Part shown: piece after piece, positions 17,525 to 25,016 of the stretch
How positions within the stretch are numbered: position 1 is the first letter of the stretch
Layout of the letters: the number at the start of each line of letters is the position of its first letter
Source: JAJCYL01 sp040222875
Lineage (GTDB): Bacteria > Bacteroidota > Bacteroidia > Cytophagales > Cyclobacteriaceae
DNA: 64,000 nt
Reading direction: 5' to 3'
Assembly (NCBI GenBank): GCA_040222875.1
Contig: JAVKCG010000009.1
Coordinates: 496,001 to 560,000 of the forward strand
Program-made: the position numbers and the translations under genes
The notes under the pieces: generated by a model
What the model was told of the DNA's origin: nothing
The model's database searches: none
What the model saw: the letters and a program-made list of their open reading frames with translations, nothing else

Positions 17525-18160
17525 TTGCCTGAAACAGAAACTACTTTGGATTCAAATCTGGTAACTAATTACTTTCCTTATTTATCAACCGCTCAACAAA
17601 ATCAGATTGAGCAGCTTTCTGAACTATACCATAAGTGGAATGAGAAAATAAATGTGATTTCCCGAAAGGACATAGACCTACTTTATGAGCGTCATGTGCT
17701 GCACTCATTGGCCATCGCCAAATTCATTCAGTTTTCCCCTGGCACCAACATTTTAGATGTTGGCACTGGTGGCGGTTTCCCTGGAATTCCCCTGGCCATT
17801 TTATTTCCCGAATCCAGGTTTCATCTAGTTGATTCTATTGGTAAGAAAATAAGGGTGGTTCAGGAAGTAGCTGCTTCAATTCGGCTGGCAAATGTAAAAG
17901 CTTCCCATATCAGAGCTGAGCAGGTAAAAGGCAAATACGATTTTGTGGTCAGCAGGGCCGTGACCCGATTAAAGCCTTTTATTCAATGGATTGATGGTTG
18001 TATTGCTCCTGGAAAAAATAGTGGGATCATTGCCCTGAAAGGCGGTAACCTGGATGAGGAGCTTGCAGAAATCAAGCGGCCATACCAGATGGTTGATATT
18101 TCTGATTATTTTAATGAACCGTTTTTTGAAACAAAAAGGATCGTTTACGTTCCCTTTTGA
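17525..18160 (+). CDS. rsmG: 16S rRNA (guanine-527-N7)-methyltransferase RsmG
   Basis: 211 residues matching RsmG throughout: LYHKWNEKINVISRKD, the SAM-binding motif DVGTGGGFPGIPLAILFP, LVDSIGKKIRVVQ, and VVSRAVTRL. It methylates N7 of G527 in the 530 loop of 16S rRNA. No in-frame ATG exists near the N-terminus, so translation most likely starts at the TTG at 17525. The M15 peptidase gene starts 3 bases after its stop, so the two form an operon. Confidence 0.93.
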   Translation: MPETETTLDSNLVTNYFPYLSTAQQNQIEQLSELYHKWNEKINVISRKDIDLLYERHVLHSLAIAKFIQFSPGTNILDVGTGGGFPGIPLAILFPESRFHLVDSIGKKIRVVQEVAASIRLANVKASHIRAEQVKGKYDFVVSRAVTRLKPFIQWIDGCIAPGKNSGIIALKGGNLDEELAEIKRPYQMVDISDYFNEPFFETKRIVYVPF

Positions 18161-18162
18161 AC

Positions 18163-18888
18163 ATGGACCGAAGAACATTTTCAAAATACACTACCCTTGG
18201 AATCGGTGGAACATTATTACCGTCCCTGGGTTTTGGGCAATCATACTCCTTCAATGAAATAATTGGCAAAACAACACCAGCACTTTTTGGTGAAGGTTAT
18301 CAATTGAGAAAAGAGGCCCACGAGGCGTACTCCGAAATGAGTTCAGAGGCCTCAAAGGCTGGAATCGAACTGTTTTCGGTTTCCAGCTACCGAAGCTTCT
18401 TAGATCAGAAGCGCATTTGGGACGGTAAGTTTGAAAGGTTCACCAAACAGGGGCTCTCCCCTATTGATACGGTGTATAAAATCATTGAATATTCTACCAT
18501 ACCCGGCACATCCCGGCATCATTGGGGCACTGATATCGACATTATAGATGGTAGTAAAAATGTAGCAGGCGACCGGCTCTTAGCCCCTCTTTTTCATAAT
18601 GATGGCCCTTATGTTGATCTAAAGAATTGGCTAAATGAAAACGCCTCAGTGTACGATTTTTTAGAAGTCTATAGCAATGACCCTGATCGGAAAGGCTTTA
18701 AATATGAGCCCTGGCATTTTAGTTATGCACCAATAGGCAAAAAGATTCTAAAATCATACACGGAAATAGACTTTGAAGCATTTTTGGGAGGTTTAGACAT
18801 CCTTGGCTCCTCCAATTTTACGGAAGCATTTATACAATCATATTGGGATGAAAATATGTTGGATATTAACCCTCGGTTAGTGCCGTAA
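18163..18888 (+). CDS. Tat-exported M15-family D-Ala-D-Ala carboxypeptidase (VanY-like)
   Basis: 241 residues from the ATG at 18163; a TTG at 18157 overlaps the rsmG stop and is less likely. The N-terminus MDRRTFSKYTTLGIGGTLLP is a twin-arginine signal. The VanY/M15B metal site is present: SSYRSFLDQKRIW, TSRHHWGTDIDI (the first His and Asp ligands) and EPWHFSY (third ligand His). It should trim D-Ala from peptidoglycan stem peptides in the periplasm. Its last 60 bases have a near copy at 20712-20771. Confidence 0.88.
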   Translation: MDRRTFSKYTTLGIGGTLLPSLGFGQSYSFNEIIGKTTPALFGEGYQLRKEAHEAYSEMSSEASKAGIELFSVSSYRSFLDQKRIWDGKFERFTKQGLSPIDTVYKIIEYSTIPGTSRHHWGTDIDIIDGSKNVAGDRLLAPLFHNDGPYVDLKNWLNENASVYDFLEVYSNDPDRKGFKYEPWHFSYAPIGKKILKSYTEIDFEAFLGGLDILGSSNFTEAFIQSYWDENMLDINPRLVP

Positions 18889-18940
18889 GTATTTGATCTC
18901 AGCGAGACGCTAAGACCATGGCTTAGGTCTACCCCCCTTG

Positions 18941-18980
18941 CTGGCGCAAGTGTTAAGCGAAGCGTCACTTGTGACTATTC
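18941..18980 (+). repeat. REP element, left end of the RAYT unit
   Basis: CTGGCGCAAGTGTTAAGCG followed by AAGCGTCACTTGTGACTATTC. The CAAGTG/CACTTG arms form an imperfect hairpin. The same 40-base sequence, with few changes, recurs at 20593-20632 and 20845-20884, and inverted at 19668-19695 and 21068-21091. It lies at the 3' end of the RAYT gene. Confidence 0.85.
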
Positions 18981-19532
18981 TATTAATTTAACATCCAGCA
19001 GTGCTTCATTCTCCAAATTGCAATAATTTTTAGCACTGCTGTATAAATATTCTTCGGGTGCCAGGACTAAACCTACTTCTATTGGATTATTGTGGATATA
19101 GTTCAGTCTACTTTCAAGCATGAGATTATTGCTCAATTCAATAGGATGATTATCCTGCTGCCAAAATTGATATTTCCTGTTGTTTGAATTTTTTGAACCA
19201 GCTCTTTCAAACATCCAAAGCATCCATTCCTTTCTGCTTTCTTCTTTGTTCTCCTTGATAGCACTTATTATTTGACTAGAAGTATACTTTTTCAAATCTC
19301 GCAAAATGTCTTCAAGTTTGTTGGCACCTTCTGTTCCAATGATCAAATGAACGTGATTGGACATGATGCACCACGCATACAGCTCCAAACCCTTTTCCTT
19401 CTGACAATATCTTAAGCTGTCTACAACTATATCTCGATAGGATTTCCTTGAAAACACGTCAATCCAATAGACAACCGCAAATGTTACAAAGTGTAACTTC
19501 GTTTGATCCCTGATTTTGTACTTGATGCTCAT
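18975..19532 (-). CDS. REP-associated tyrosine transposase (RAYT, Y1_Tnp family)
   Basis: 185 residues from the ATG at 19532; a TTG 15 bases upstream is a weaker start. It has the HUH single-stranded-DNA transposase signature: MSNHVHLIIGT with the His-x-His metal site, and the catalytic Tyr in SRLNYIHNNPIEVGLV. A basic C-terminal region follows (WQQDNHPIELS). RAYTs process REP hairpins. The gene is bracketed by REP ends at 18941-18980 and 19616-19663, and two miniature copies lie nearby. The frame is intact, so activity is possible. Confidence 0.92.
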   Translation of the reverse strand: MSIKYKIRDQTKLHFVTFAVVYWIDVFSRKSYRDIVVDSLRYCQKEKGLELYAWCIMSNHVHLIIGTEGANKLEDILRDLKKYTSSQIISAIKENKEESRKEWMLWMFERAGSKNSNNRKYQFWQQDNHPIELSNNLMLESRLNYIHNNPIEVGLVLAPEEYLYSSAKNYCNLENEALLDVKLIE

Positions 19533-19615
19533 ACATTTATTCTGCAAGTTGCAAAATCAGAATTGAAATTATTACCTCATGCGAATAGTGATCAGGATAA
19601 ATCGAGTTTTAAAGG

Positions 19616-19663
19616 CACAAGTCTCGCAATCACTAATTCCCCACGCTGGAAGACTTGCGCCAG
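19616..19663 (+). repeat. REP element, right end of the RAYT unit
   Basis: CACAAGTCTCGC..., then CACGCTGGAAGACTTGCGCCAG. Its complement starts CTGGCGCAAGTCTTCCAGCG, an inverted match to the left end. Copies occur at 20657-20703, 20909-20955 and 21352-21399. It lies about 84 bases upstream of the RAYT start codon. Confidence 0.85.
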
Positions 19664-19667
19664 TTGA

Positions 19668-19695
19668 GGGACGCATCGCTTAACACTTGAACCAG
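19668..19695 (-). repeat. Additional inverted REP copy
   Basis: On the minus strand it reads CTGGTTCAAGTGTTAAGCGA then TGCGTCCC, a diverged copy of the REP left end. It is separated from the right end by 4 bases, so the two REP forms are head to head here, a BIME-like arrangement. Confidence 0.7.
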
Positions 19696-19704
19696 TTGAG
19701 CAGA

Positions 19705-20499
19705 TCAAATCTGTTCGCCTTCCTTTACAAAATATCTATATATGAATGCAAATTCATGAATATGTTCAGCAGTATCTGTTTTTAATTTATGTATCATTTT
19801 ACCTGATATTGAATCATGACCTATCTTTTCTGGTTTAAAAGAATATTTAAATACTTCATTGTTAACTCCTCTCACCTCTTGTAGTGTGTCAATTAGTCCA
19901 AGCTTATCTCTCTCCGGAAGCGTTCCTAAATAGACCCTCAAATCAGTCGAAATTTGACTGCCCAGTCTAAATTCTAAATGAATTCGCTCACCTAATGAAA
20001 TGGTGTCTTTGTCAAAAGCAAAGAGTGGCTTTAATGCATCTATTCTTGGAAGGCCATTAGTATCATATTTATAAAAATTGATTAAGACTCCAGTACTATC
20101 ATATACCTGCTTTTCCATTTTATTTCCTGACTCAAAATAATGCCAGCTTTCCCCCACTAGAAAATCTGATATATACTGACCTTTAAACTTTAGTTCACCG
20201 TTTTTGTGAAATGCTCTCACTATTCCATCTTTTTTCCCGTTAATCCAGTTTACTTCACTTTCTTTTTGACCAGTTTCATAGTATTTAATCATTTTACCAT
20301 TCAGTATGCCATTTTGCCAATTGGTTTGAACTTTTAAAGTGCCATCTGGATAGTACTCTTTCATCAAGCCATTCTTAAGTCCATTTTCCATCGCCACTGA
20401 AGACTTGACTTGACCGTTATCATAAAACGTCTCTACTTTATCTCGACAAGAGAAAGCACTAAGTATTAACAGCAAAAAAATTTGGTTGTTAAGCTTCAT
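19705..20499 (-). CDS. YwqK/MORN-repeat lipoprotein
   Basis: 264 residues with a lipoprotein-type signal (MKLNNQIFLLLILSAFSC). Residues 25-130 hold four to five MORN_2 repeats of about 22 residues (YYPDGTLKVQTNWQNGILNG, YYETGQKESEVNWINGKKDG, FHKNGELKFKGQYISD). Proteins of this type are often annotated as toxin-antitoxin YwqK-family antitoxins, but the function is not demonstrated. The C-terminal half (SLGERIHLEFRLGSQISTD) is beta-rich and unassigned. The gene sits between REP copies, so it may have been captured or left in place by repeat activity. Confidence 0.8.
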   Translation of the reverse strand: MKLNNQIFLLLILSAFSCRDKVETFYDNGQVKSSVAMENGLKNGLMKEYYPDGTLKVQTNWQNGILNGKMIKYYETGQKESEVNWINGKKDGIVRAFHKNGELKFKGQYISDFLVGESWHYFESGNKMEKQVYDSTGVLINFYKYDTNGLPRIDALKPLFAFDKDTISLGERIHLEFRLGSQISTDLRVYLGTLPERDKLGLIDTLQEVRGVNNEVFKYSFKPEKIGHDSISGKMIHKLKTDTAEHIHEFAFIYRYFVKEGEQI

Positions 20500-20592
20500 T
20501 GTCCAGACCCTGATACCCGTTTTTCTTCAGTCTTGGTAGTATCACCCGGCGAAGTTACAATTGTATATGTAGTATAAGTAGTAAACCCCTCA

Positions 20593-20703
20593 CTGGCGCA
20601 AGTGTTAAGCGCAGCGTCACTTGTGACTACTCAAAAAAAATCAGCTTCTACTTAAACACAAGTCTCGCCTTCACCACTTCCCACGCTGGAAGACTTGCGC
20701 CAG
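20593..20703 (+). mobile_element. 111-bp miniature REP element (MITE-like, no transposase)
   Basis: It has the REP left end (20593-20632), a 24-base AT-rich centre (AAAAAAAATCAGCTTCTACT...), and the right end (20657-20703). The ends match those that flank the RAYT gene, so it looks like a non-autonomous derivative. It is exactly as long as the copy at 20845-20955. Confidence 0.85.
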
Positions 20704-20711
20704 GTACTGGG

Positions 20712-20771
20712 TTTATTCAATCATATTGGGATGAAAATATGATGGATATTAACCCTAAGCTGATTTCTTGA
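20712..20771 (+). pseudogene. Copied 3' end of the M15 peptidase gene
   Basis: The reading frame FIQSYWDENMMDINPKLIS-stop is nearly identical to the C-terminus of the peptidase at 18829-18888 (FIQSYWDENMLDINPRLVP-stop). The first 45 bases differ at 2 positions; the last 15 diverge. It starts 8 bases after the right end of the 111-bp element. It is a gene remnant or a small duplication, not a functional gene. Confidence 0.8.
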
Positions 20772-20796
20772 TTGATCATTAAGAACGTTGATTCTT

Positions 20797-20837
20797 CGCA
20801 TTGCAAATGCTTATACTATTGAATCCTCGTTACAAAC
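20797..20837 (+). repeat. Second palindromic repeat family, copy 1
   Basis: CGCATTGCAAATGC, then TTATACTATTGAATCCTCGTTAC. The GCATT/AATGC palindrome and the CCTCGTTAC segment recur at 21012-21060 and 21458-21505. Confidence 0.7.
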
Positions 20838-20844
20838 CACCTCA

Positions 20845-20955
20845 CTGGCGCAAGTGTTAAGCGCAGCGTCACTTGTGACAACTCAAAAAACATCAGCTTC
20901 TACTTAGACACAAGTCTCGCCTTCACCCAGTACCAAGCAGGAAGACTTGCACCAG
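20845..20955 (+). mobile_element. 111-bp miniature REP element, second copy
   Basis: Left end 20845-20884 is identical over its first 37 bases to the copy at 20593. The centre is ACATCAGCTTCTACTTAGA-like. The right end is diverged (ACCAAGCAGGAAGACTTGCACCAG). It has the same total length as the first copy, 111 bp. Confidence 0.85.
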
Positions 20956-21060
20956 GATAAGGTATCTAGTTCCTGTCACCGGACATATGTACAAGTTAGT
21001 ATTCTGATCATCGCATTACAAATGCTCATACTTTTGAATCCTCGTTACAGACGAGGACTA
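20956..21060 (+). repeat. Approximately 100-bp direct repeat, copy A
   Basis: Contains GGTATCTAGTTCCTGTCACC, GGACATATGTACAAGTTAGT and the second palindrome (GCATTACAAATGC; CCTCGTTACAGACGAGG, a 6-bp hairpin). Copy B is at 21400-21505, with roughly four fifths of positions shared by eye. With the preceding REP right end the duplicated block is about 180 bp. Confidence 0.75.
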
Positions 21061-21067
21061 GTCACAG

Positions 21068-21091
21068 GCTATCGCTTAACAATTGAACCAG
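21068..21091 (-). repeat. Inverted REP left-end copy
   Basis: Minus strand CCTGGTTCAATTGTTAAGCG, then ATAG, a diverged copy of CTGGCGCAAGTGTTAAGCG. Confidence 0.6.
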
Positions 21092-21120
21092 GTACTGGAG
21101 TCATCATAATCGTTTGCTGC

Positions 21121-21315
21121 TTACTTTTTAAAAACCCTTATATAGATAAATCTGGCTAATAGGAAAAACAAGTTTAAAATCAGCGAATAGAAAAACAACA
21201 ATAGAACACCAATCACTTGATAATGAGTCCCTTTATCGGATATGTACATAATCACCCCGATGACAATAGTTATTACTAACCATATAAGTTCTAGTCTCAG
21301 TATGTTTCTTGACAT
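21121..21315 (-). CDS. Small two-helix membrane protein
   Basis: 64 residues from the ATG at 21315 (MSRNILRLELIWLVITIVIG). Two hydrophobic helices are separated by a short loop (ISDKGTHYQV), and the end is basic (YIRVFKK). No family was recognised. It lies in the repeat island between the two copies of the 180-bp block. It may be a genuine short gene or a remnant; I favour a real membrane peptide because the hydrophobic pattern is regular. Confidence 0.5.
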   Translation of the reverse strand: MSRNILRLELIWLVITIVIGVIMYISDKGTHYQVIGVLLLFFYSLILNLFFLLARFIYIRVFKK

Positions 21316-21325
21316 TTTGGGTCTG

Positions 21326-21399
21326 CTCAAATATCATCCGCTTTACTTAGGCACAAGTCTCGATTTCACTCAGTTTCCAAGCAGGAAGACTTGCACCAG
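21326..21399 (+). repeat. Truncated miniature REP element (right part only)
   Basis: CTCAAATATCATCCGCTTTACTTAGGCACAAGTCTCG and onward to TTGCACCAG match the centre and right end of the 111-bp elements. The left end is missing and is replaced by the 5' end of the small membrane-protein gene. Confidence 0.7.
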
Positions 21400-21505
21400 G
21401 ATTAAGGGTATCTAGTTCCAGTCGCCGGACATATGGACAAGTTAGTATTCTGAATATCGGATTGCAATGCTCATATTATTGAAACCTCATTGCAATCGCA
21501 GACGA
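21400..21505 (+). repeat. Approximately 100-bp direct repeat, copy B
   Basis: GGTATCTAGTTCCAGTCGCC, GGACATATGGACAAGTTAGT and a decayed palindrome (GGATTGCAATGC; CCTCATTGCAATCGCAGACG) align with copy A at 20956-21060. From 21506 to 21672 I see nothing repeat-like. Confidence 0.7.
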
Positions 21506-21672
21506 CTCAAATGACGGCTAATTGTTGATTCTGGCGCATGGCCAAAGGTTTCTTCAGTTTTCTATATTGAAAATTTCAAGTTTCAGAAGGATTATACGCA
21601 TTCCATTGTCAGCGAATAATTAAGCATGCCGTTGTCCATTGTCTATTATCTTCGTGATCAAACTATCTGAGA

Positions 21673-23049
21673 TTGAACAAAACCGGAAAAATTCTAATTG
21701 TTGATGATAATGAAGACCTGTTAAGGGCTGCGAGGCTTTTTCTTAAAAGGCATTTCCTTCAGGTGGATATTGAAAAGAGCCCCGATTCAATTCCAAATCT
21801 GATCTCAAATGAGGCCTATGATGTGATCCTTCTTGACATGAATTTTGAGAAGGATGTTGGTAGCGGTCATGAAGGCTTTTTGTGGCTTGATAAGATTTTA
21901 TCTATTGACCCCTCAGCAGTAGTTGTGATGATCACAGCTTATGGTGATGCCGAAATTGCTGTAAGGGCGATTAAAGAAGGTGCTACTGATTTCGTTTTAA
22001 AACCATGGGAAAATGATAAGCTCCTTGCCACGCTATCATCAGCCATGAAGTTGAAGGAATCCCGGTTAGAGGCCATACATCTTAAAAATAAGCAAAAGCA
22101 AATTGCAGCTGACATCAACAATAAATTTCAGGACATTATTGGTCATAGCCCTTCAATGATGAAGGTTTTTGACACCATTGAAATGGTGGCGTCAACAGAT
22201 GCCAATGTTCTTATTTTAGGAGAAAACGGTACCGGTAAAGAATTGATTGCCAGGGCTATACATCGGAACTCCCAAAGAAATGAAGAAATTTTTCTAAGCG
22301 TAGATTTGGGCGCAATCACGGAGACACTATTTGAGAGTGAACTTTTTGGTCATAAAAAAGGGGCTTTCACTGATGCAAGGGAAGACCGACCAGGAAGGTT
22401 TGAAGTGGCGGAAGGCGGCACCCTTTTTCTGGATGAGATTGGGAACCTACCGATGCCATCGCAGGCGAAATTATTGACTGCCATACAAAACCGTCAGGTG
22501 GTAAGGGTAGGAACAAACGAACCGAGGGCCGTTGATATCAGGCTAATTTGTGCTACCAATATGGACATTCATGATATGGTAGCGAAAAAGGAATTTCGTC
22601 AGGATTTAATGTACCGCATCAATACCATCGAAATCCATGTGCCCCCGCTGCGTGAGCGAACTGAAGATATCCCCATGATAGCTGAACATTACCTTGGGCA
22701 CTATTCAAAGAAGTACGCTAAACCAATAAGATCATTAAGCCAGGCCTTGATTAAAAGGTTGCAGAAATATCATTGGCCAGGCAACGTAAGGGAGTTACAG
22801 CATGCCGTAGAAAGGGCTGTGATAATGTGCAAAGGACAGGTTTTGGAACCTGAGGATTTCTTTCTGAATACAGGTGGTGAAAAAGATGCTGACTCAATCT
22901 CTTTTGAAGAACTCAACATTGAGGATATGGAAAGGGTTTTAATAAGAAAAGCCCTTGCAAAGCACAACGGTAACATTACACAGGCCGCCAACGAGTTGGG
23001 CTTAACCAGATCCTCGCTTTACAGAAGAATGGAAAAGTATGACCTATAA
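21673..23049 (+). CDS. NtrC-type sigma-54-dependent response regulator
   Basis: 458 residues: receiver domain (VDDNED; phospho-acceptor Asp55 in ILLDMNF; Lys in LKPWEN), AAA+ domain from about 150 (Walker A GENGTGKELIARAIH, Walker B FLDEIGNLP), and Fis-type HTH (GLTRSSLYRRM). The sigma-54-contacting loop reads GAFTDA instead of the canonical GAFTGA. Translation starts at TTG 21673, since the next in-frame Met is inside the receiver. The kinase gene overlaps its 3' end by 11 bases. It activates sigma-54 promoters; the targets are unknown. Confidence 0.92.
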   Translation: MNKTGKILIVDDNEDLLRAARLFLKRHFLQVDIEKSPDSIPNLISNEAYDVILLDMNFEKDVGSGHEGFLWLDKILSIDPSAVVVMITAYGDAEIAVRAIKEGATDFVLKPWENDKLLATLSSAMKLKESRLEAIHLKNKQKQIAADINNKFQDIIGHSPSMMKVFDTIEMVASTDANVLILGENGTGKELIARAIHRNSQRNEEIFLSVDLGAITETLFESELFGHKKGAFTDAREDRPGRFEVAEGGTLFLDEIGNLPMPSQAKLLTAIQNRQVVRVGTNEPRAVDIRLICATNMDIHDMVAKKEFRQDLMYRINTIEIHVPPLRERTEDIPMIAEHYLGHYSKKYAKPIRSLSQALIKRLQKYHWPGNVRELQHAVERAVIMCKGQVLEPEDFFLNTGGEKDADSISFEELNIEDMERVLIRKALAKHNGNITQAANELGLTRSSLYRRMEKYDL

Positions 23050-24376
23050 GAATTTTAGGGTCAACACATTAATAAGGGTTATCGCCATTGGCGGAACAAC
23101 TATTTTGTGTGCCCTGCTTTTCTACTACAGCAAATTTGTAAGTGGCAGCCTTATGGTGCTGTTTATTGGTGTTCAGATTTACAGCCTATACAGCTATGTA
23201 GAGATTACTAACCGTAAGCTAAACACCTTCCTGGATGCAATTCGGTATTCAGATTTTTCAGCCAACTTCGAAGCCGATAACCATCTCGGTAAAACATTTC
23301 ACAACCTCAATGAGTCATTAAAAAGTGTACTTGATGCATTCAGAAATGCCAGGAAAGAAAACGAAGAAAACCTACAGTATCTCGATACCCTGGTTCAAAA
23401 TGTCAGCGTGGGAATACTGTCTTATGACCAGGATGGCGAAGTGGAATTACTTAATGCACAAGCCTGCCGTTTATTAGCAATTCCTAAAGTAAAAACGCTT
23501 CCGGATTTAAGAATTGAGAACAAAGAGGCTGCAAATTTCATAACAGGTTTAAAAGCGAATGAGAGCGGACTTTTAAGGCAGGGGGAAGATAAACATCTGG
23601 CCATTCAAACTGCTGAAATGAAGATGCGCAATAAGGTCTATCGCCTGGTTTCCATCCAAAATATTAGATCAGAATTACAGCAAAAAGAGTTGGAGGCATG
23701 GCAAAACCTGACACGGGTATTGAGGCATGAAATCATGAATTCCATTGCCCCTATTTCTTCGCTTGTGAGCACCCTTAATGACATTTTTGAAGATGAGTTT
23801 AAAAAGAAGAAACCAACTAAAATAAGTGGTGATGTGATTGATGATATCTCTGAGGCGCTGCAAACTATCAATTCACGAAGTGAGGCCCTCAAAAGCTTCG
23901 TTGATGGGTATCGAAACTTTACTCAAATACCGAAACCGAAGATCGAAAGCGTAGAAATTTCAGTGCTCTTTACTCATATTGAAAAGTTGATGCAAGGTGA
24001 GCTCTCAAAATCTAAAATCAAGTTTAAGACGGAATCAATTCCACATGATCTGAAAATGAAAATTGATTCAAGTTTAATAGAGATGGTTTTGATCAATTTG
24101 GTGAAAAATGCCTTTGATGCTGTAAAAAAAATCCAAAAACCTCTTGTCACCCTAAAGGCTTTCAATGAAAGTTCTTCAACAATTATTGAGGTTCAGGATA
24201 ACGGCCCTGGTATCATTCCAGAAGCGATAGATCAGATTTTCATACCTTTTTACACAACCAAACCAGGTGGTTCCGGCATCGGGTTGGCGGTGTCAAGACA
24301 AATCATTCAAATGCACCATGGTAATTTGATTGTGGAATCTGGAAAAGGCCAAACCACATTCAGGATTATTCTTTGA
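23039..24376 (+). CDS. NtrY-like sensor histidine kinase
   Basis: 445 residues. Two N-terminal membrane helices (TLIRVIAIGGTTILCALLFY; LMVLFIGVQIYSLYSY) are followed by a HAMP-like linker and a PAS-like domain (LDTLVQNVSVGILSYDQDG). The H-box is RHEIMNSIAPISSL, and the HATPase has the N-box NLVKNAFDAV, DNGPGI and GGSGIGLAVSRQII. The domain order fits NtrY-type kinases. It is translationally coupled to the NtrC-type regulator (11-base overlap), so it should phosphorylate that protein. No sensed signal can be inferred. Confidence 0.92.
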   Translation: MTYKNFRVNTLIRVIAIGGTTILCALLFYYSKFVSGSLMVLFIGVQIYSLYSYVEITNRKLNTFLDAIRYSDFSANFEADNHLGKTFHNLNESLKSVLDAFRNARKENEENLQYLDTLVQNVSVGILSYDQDGEVELLNAQACRLLAIPKVKTLPDLRIENKEAANFITGLKANESGLLRQGEDKHLAIQTAEMKMRNKVYRLVSIQNIRSELQQKELEAWQNLTRVLRHEIMNSIAPISSLVSTLNDIFEDEFKKKKPTKISGDVIDDISEALQTINSRSEALKSFVDGYRNFTQIPKPKIESVEISVLFTHIEKLMQGELSKSKIKFKTESIPHDLKMKIDSSLIEMVLINLVKNAFDAVKKIQKPLVTLKAFNESSSTIIEVQDNGPGIIPEAIDQIFIPFYTTKPGGSGIGLAVSRQIIQMHHGNLIVESGKGQTTFRIIL

Positions 24377-24443
24377 CCTGAGGAGTCACCCTTGCAGAAA
24401 ATATCATTCATCTTAAATTGCGTTTTTAGCTTTTTGCGCATCA

Positions 24444-25016
24444 ATGCGAATTCAGAAAGACAACGAATCGGAAATTGAACTGCTTGAGGAATACAAACAG
24501 ACCGGGAACCTTGAGGTTTTAGGTCAGTTGTACGCCCCGTTTATGCCAATGGTCTATGGCGTATGCCTTAAATACATGGCGTCCCCCGCCGATGCTCAAG
24601 ATGCCGTTATGGGTATCTTTGAAAAGCTTGTTGTCGACCTCAAAAAGCATGAGATACAAAATTTTAAGAGCTGGCTTCATGTCACTTCAAAAAATTATTG
24701 CCTTATGGCCTTGAGATCAGCTAAATCTAAGACTGAAAAGCAAACGGTAGATTTTGATGAAGAAAGAAATATGGAATTGTCCGAGATTCCGCATCATAAT
24801 GAGGAAGTGAAACTTGAGGAAGATTTGAACAAATTGGAAGAATGCATCGAAACGCTAAATACCGAACAAAAATCAAGTGTTCATTTGTTCTTCTTGCAAC
24901 AAAAGTGCTACTCAGAAATTGTAGGGATTACAGGCTATGACTTAAAAAAGGTGAAGAGTTATATTCAAAACGGTAAGCGGAATTTGAAAATATGCATGGA
25001 GGGAAATCGTGATTAA
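24444..25016 (+). CDS. ECF-type RNA polymerase sigma factor
   Basis: 190 residues with sigma region 2 (YGVCLKYMASPADAQDAVMGIFEKL) split by position around residues 35-60 and a region-4 HTH (SVHLFFLQQKCYSEIVGITG, then YDLKKVKSYIQNGKRNL). It overlaps the next gene, a zinc-finger anti-sigma/TonB protein, by 8 bases, which is the standard sigma/anti-sigma arrangement. It probably directs envelope-related transcription when released. Confidence 0.9.
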   Translation: MRIQKDNESEIELLEEYKQTGNLEVLGQLYAPFMPMVYGVCLKYMASPADAQDAVMGIFEKLVVDLKKHEIQNFKSWLHVTSKNYCLMALRSAKSKTEKQTVDFDEERNMELSEIPHHNEEVKLEEDLNKLEECIETLNTEQKSSVHLFFLQQKCYSEIVGITGYDLKKVKSYIQNGKRNLKICMEGNRD

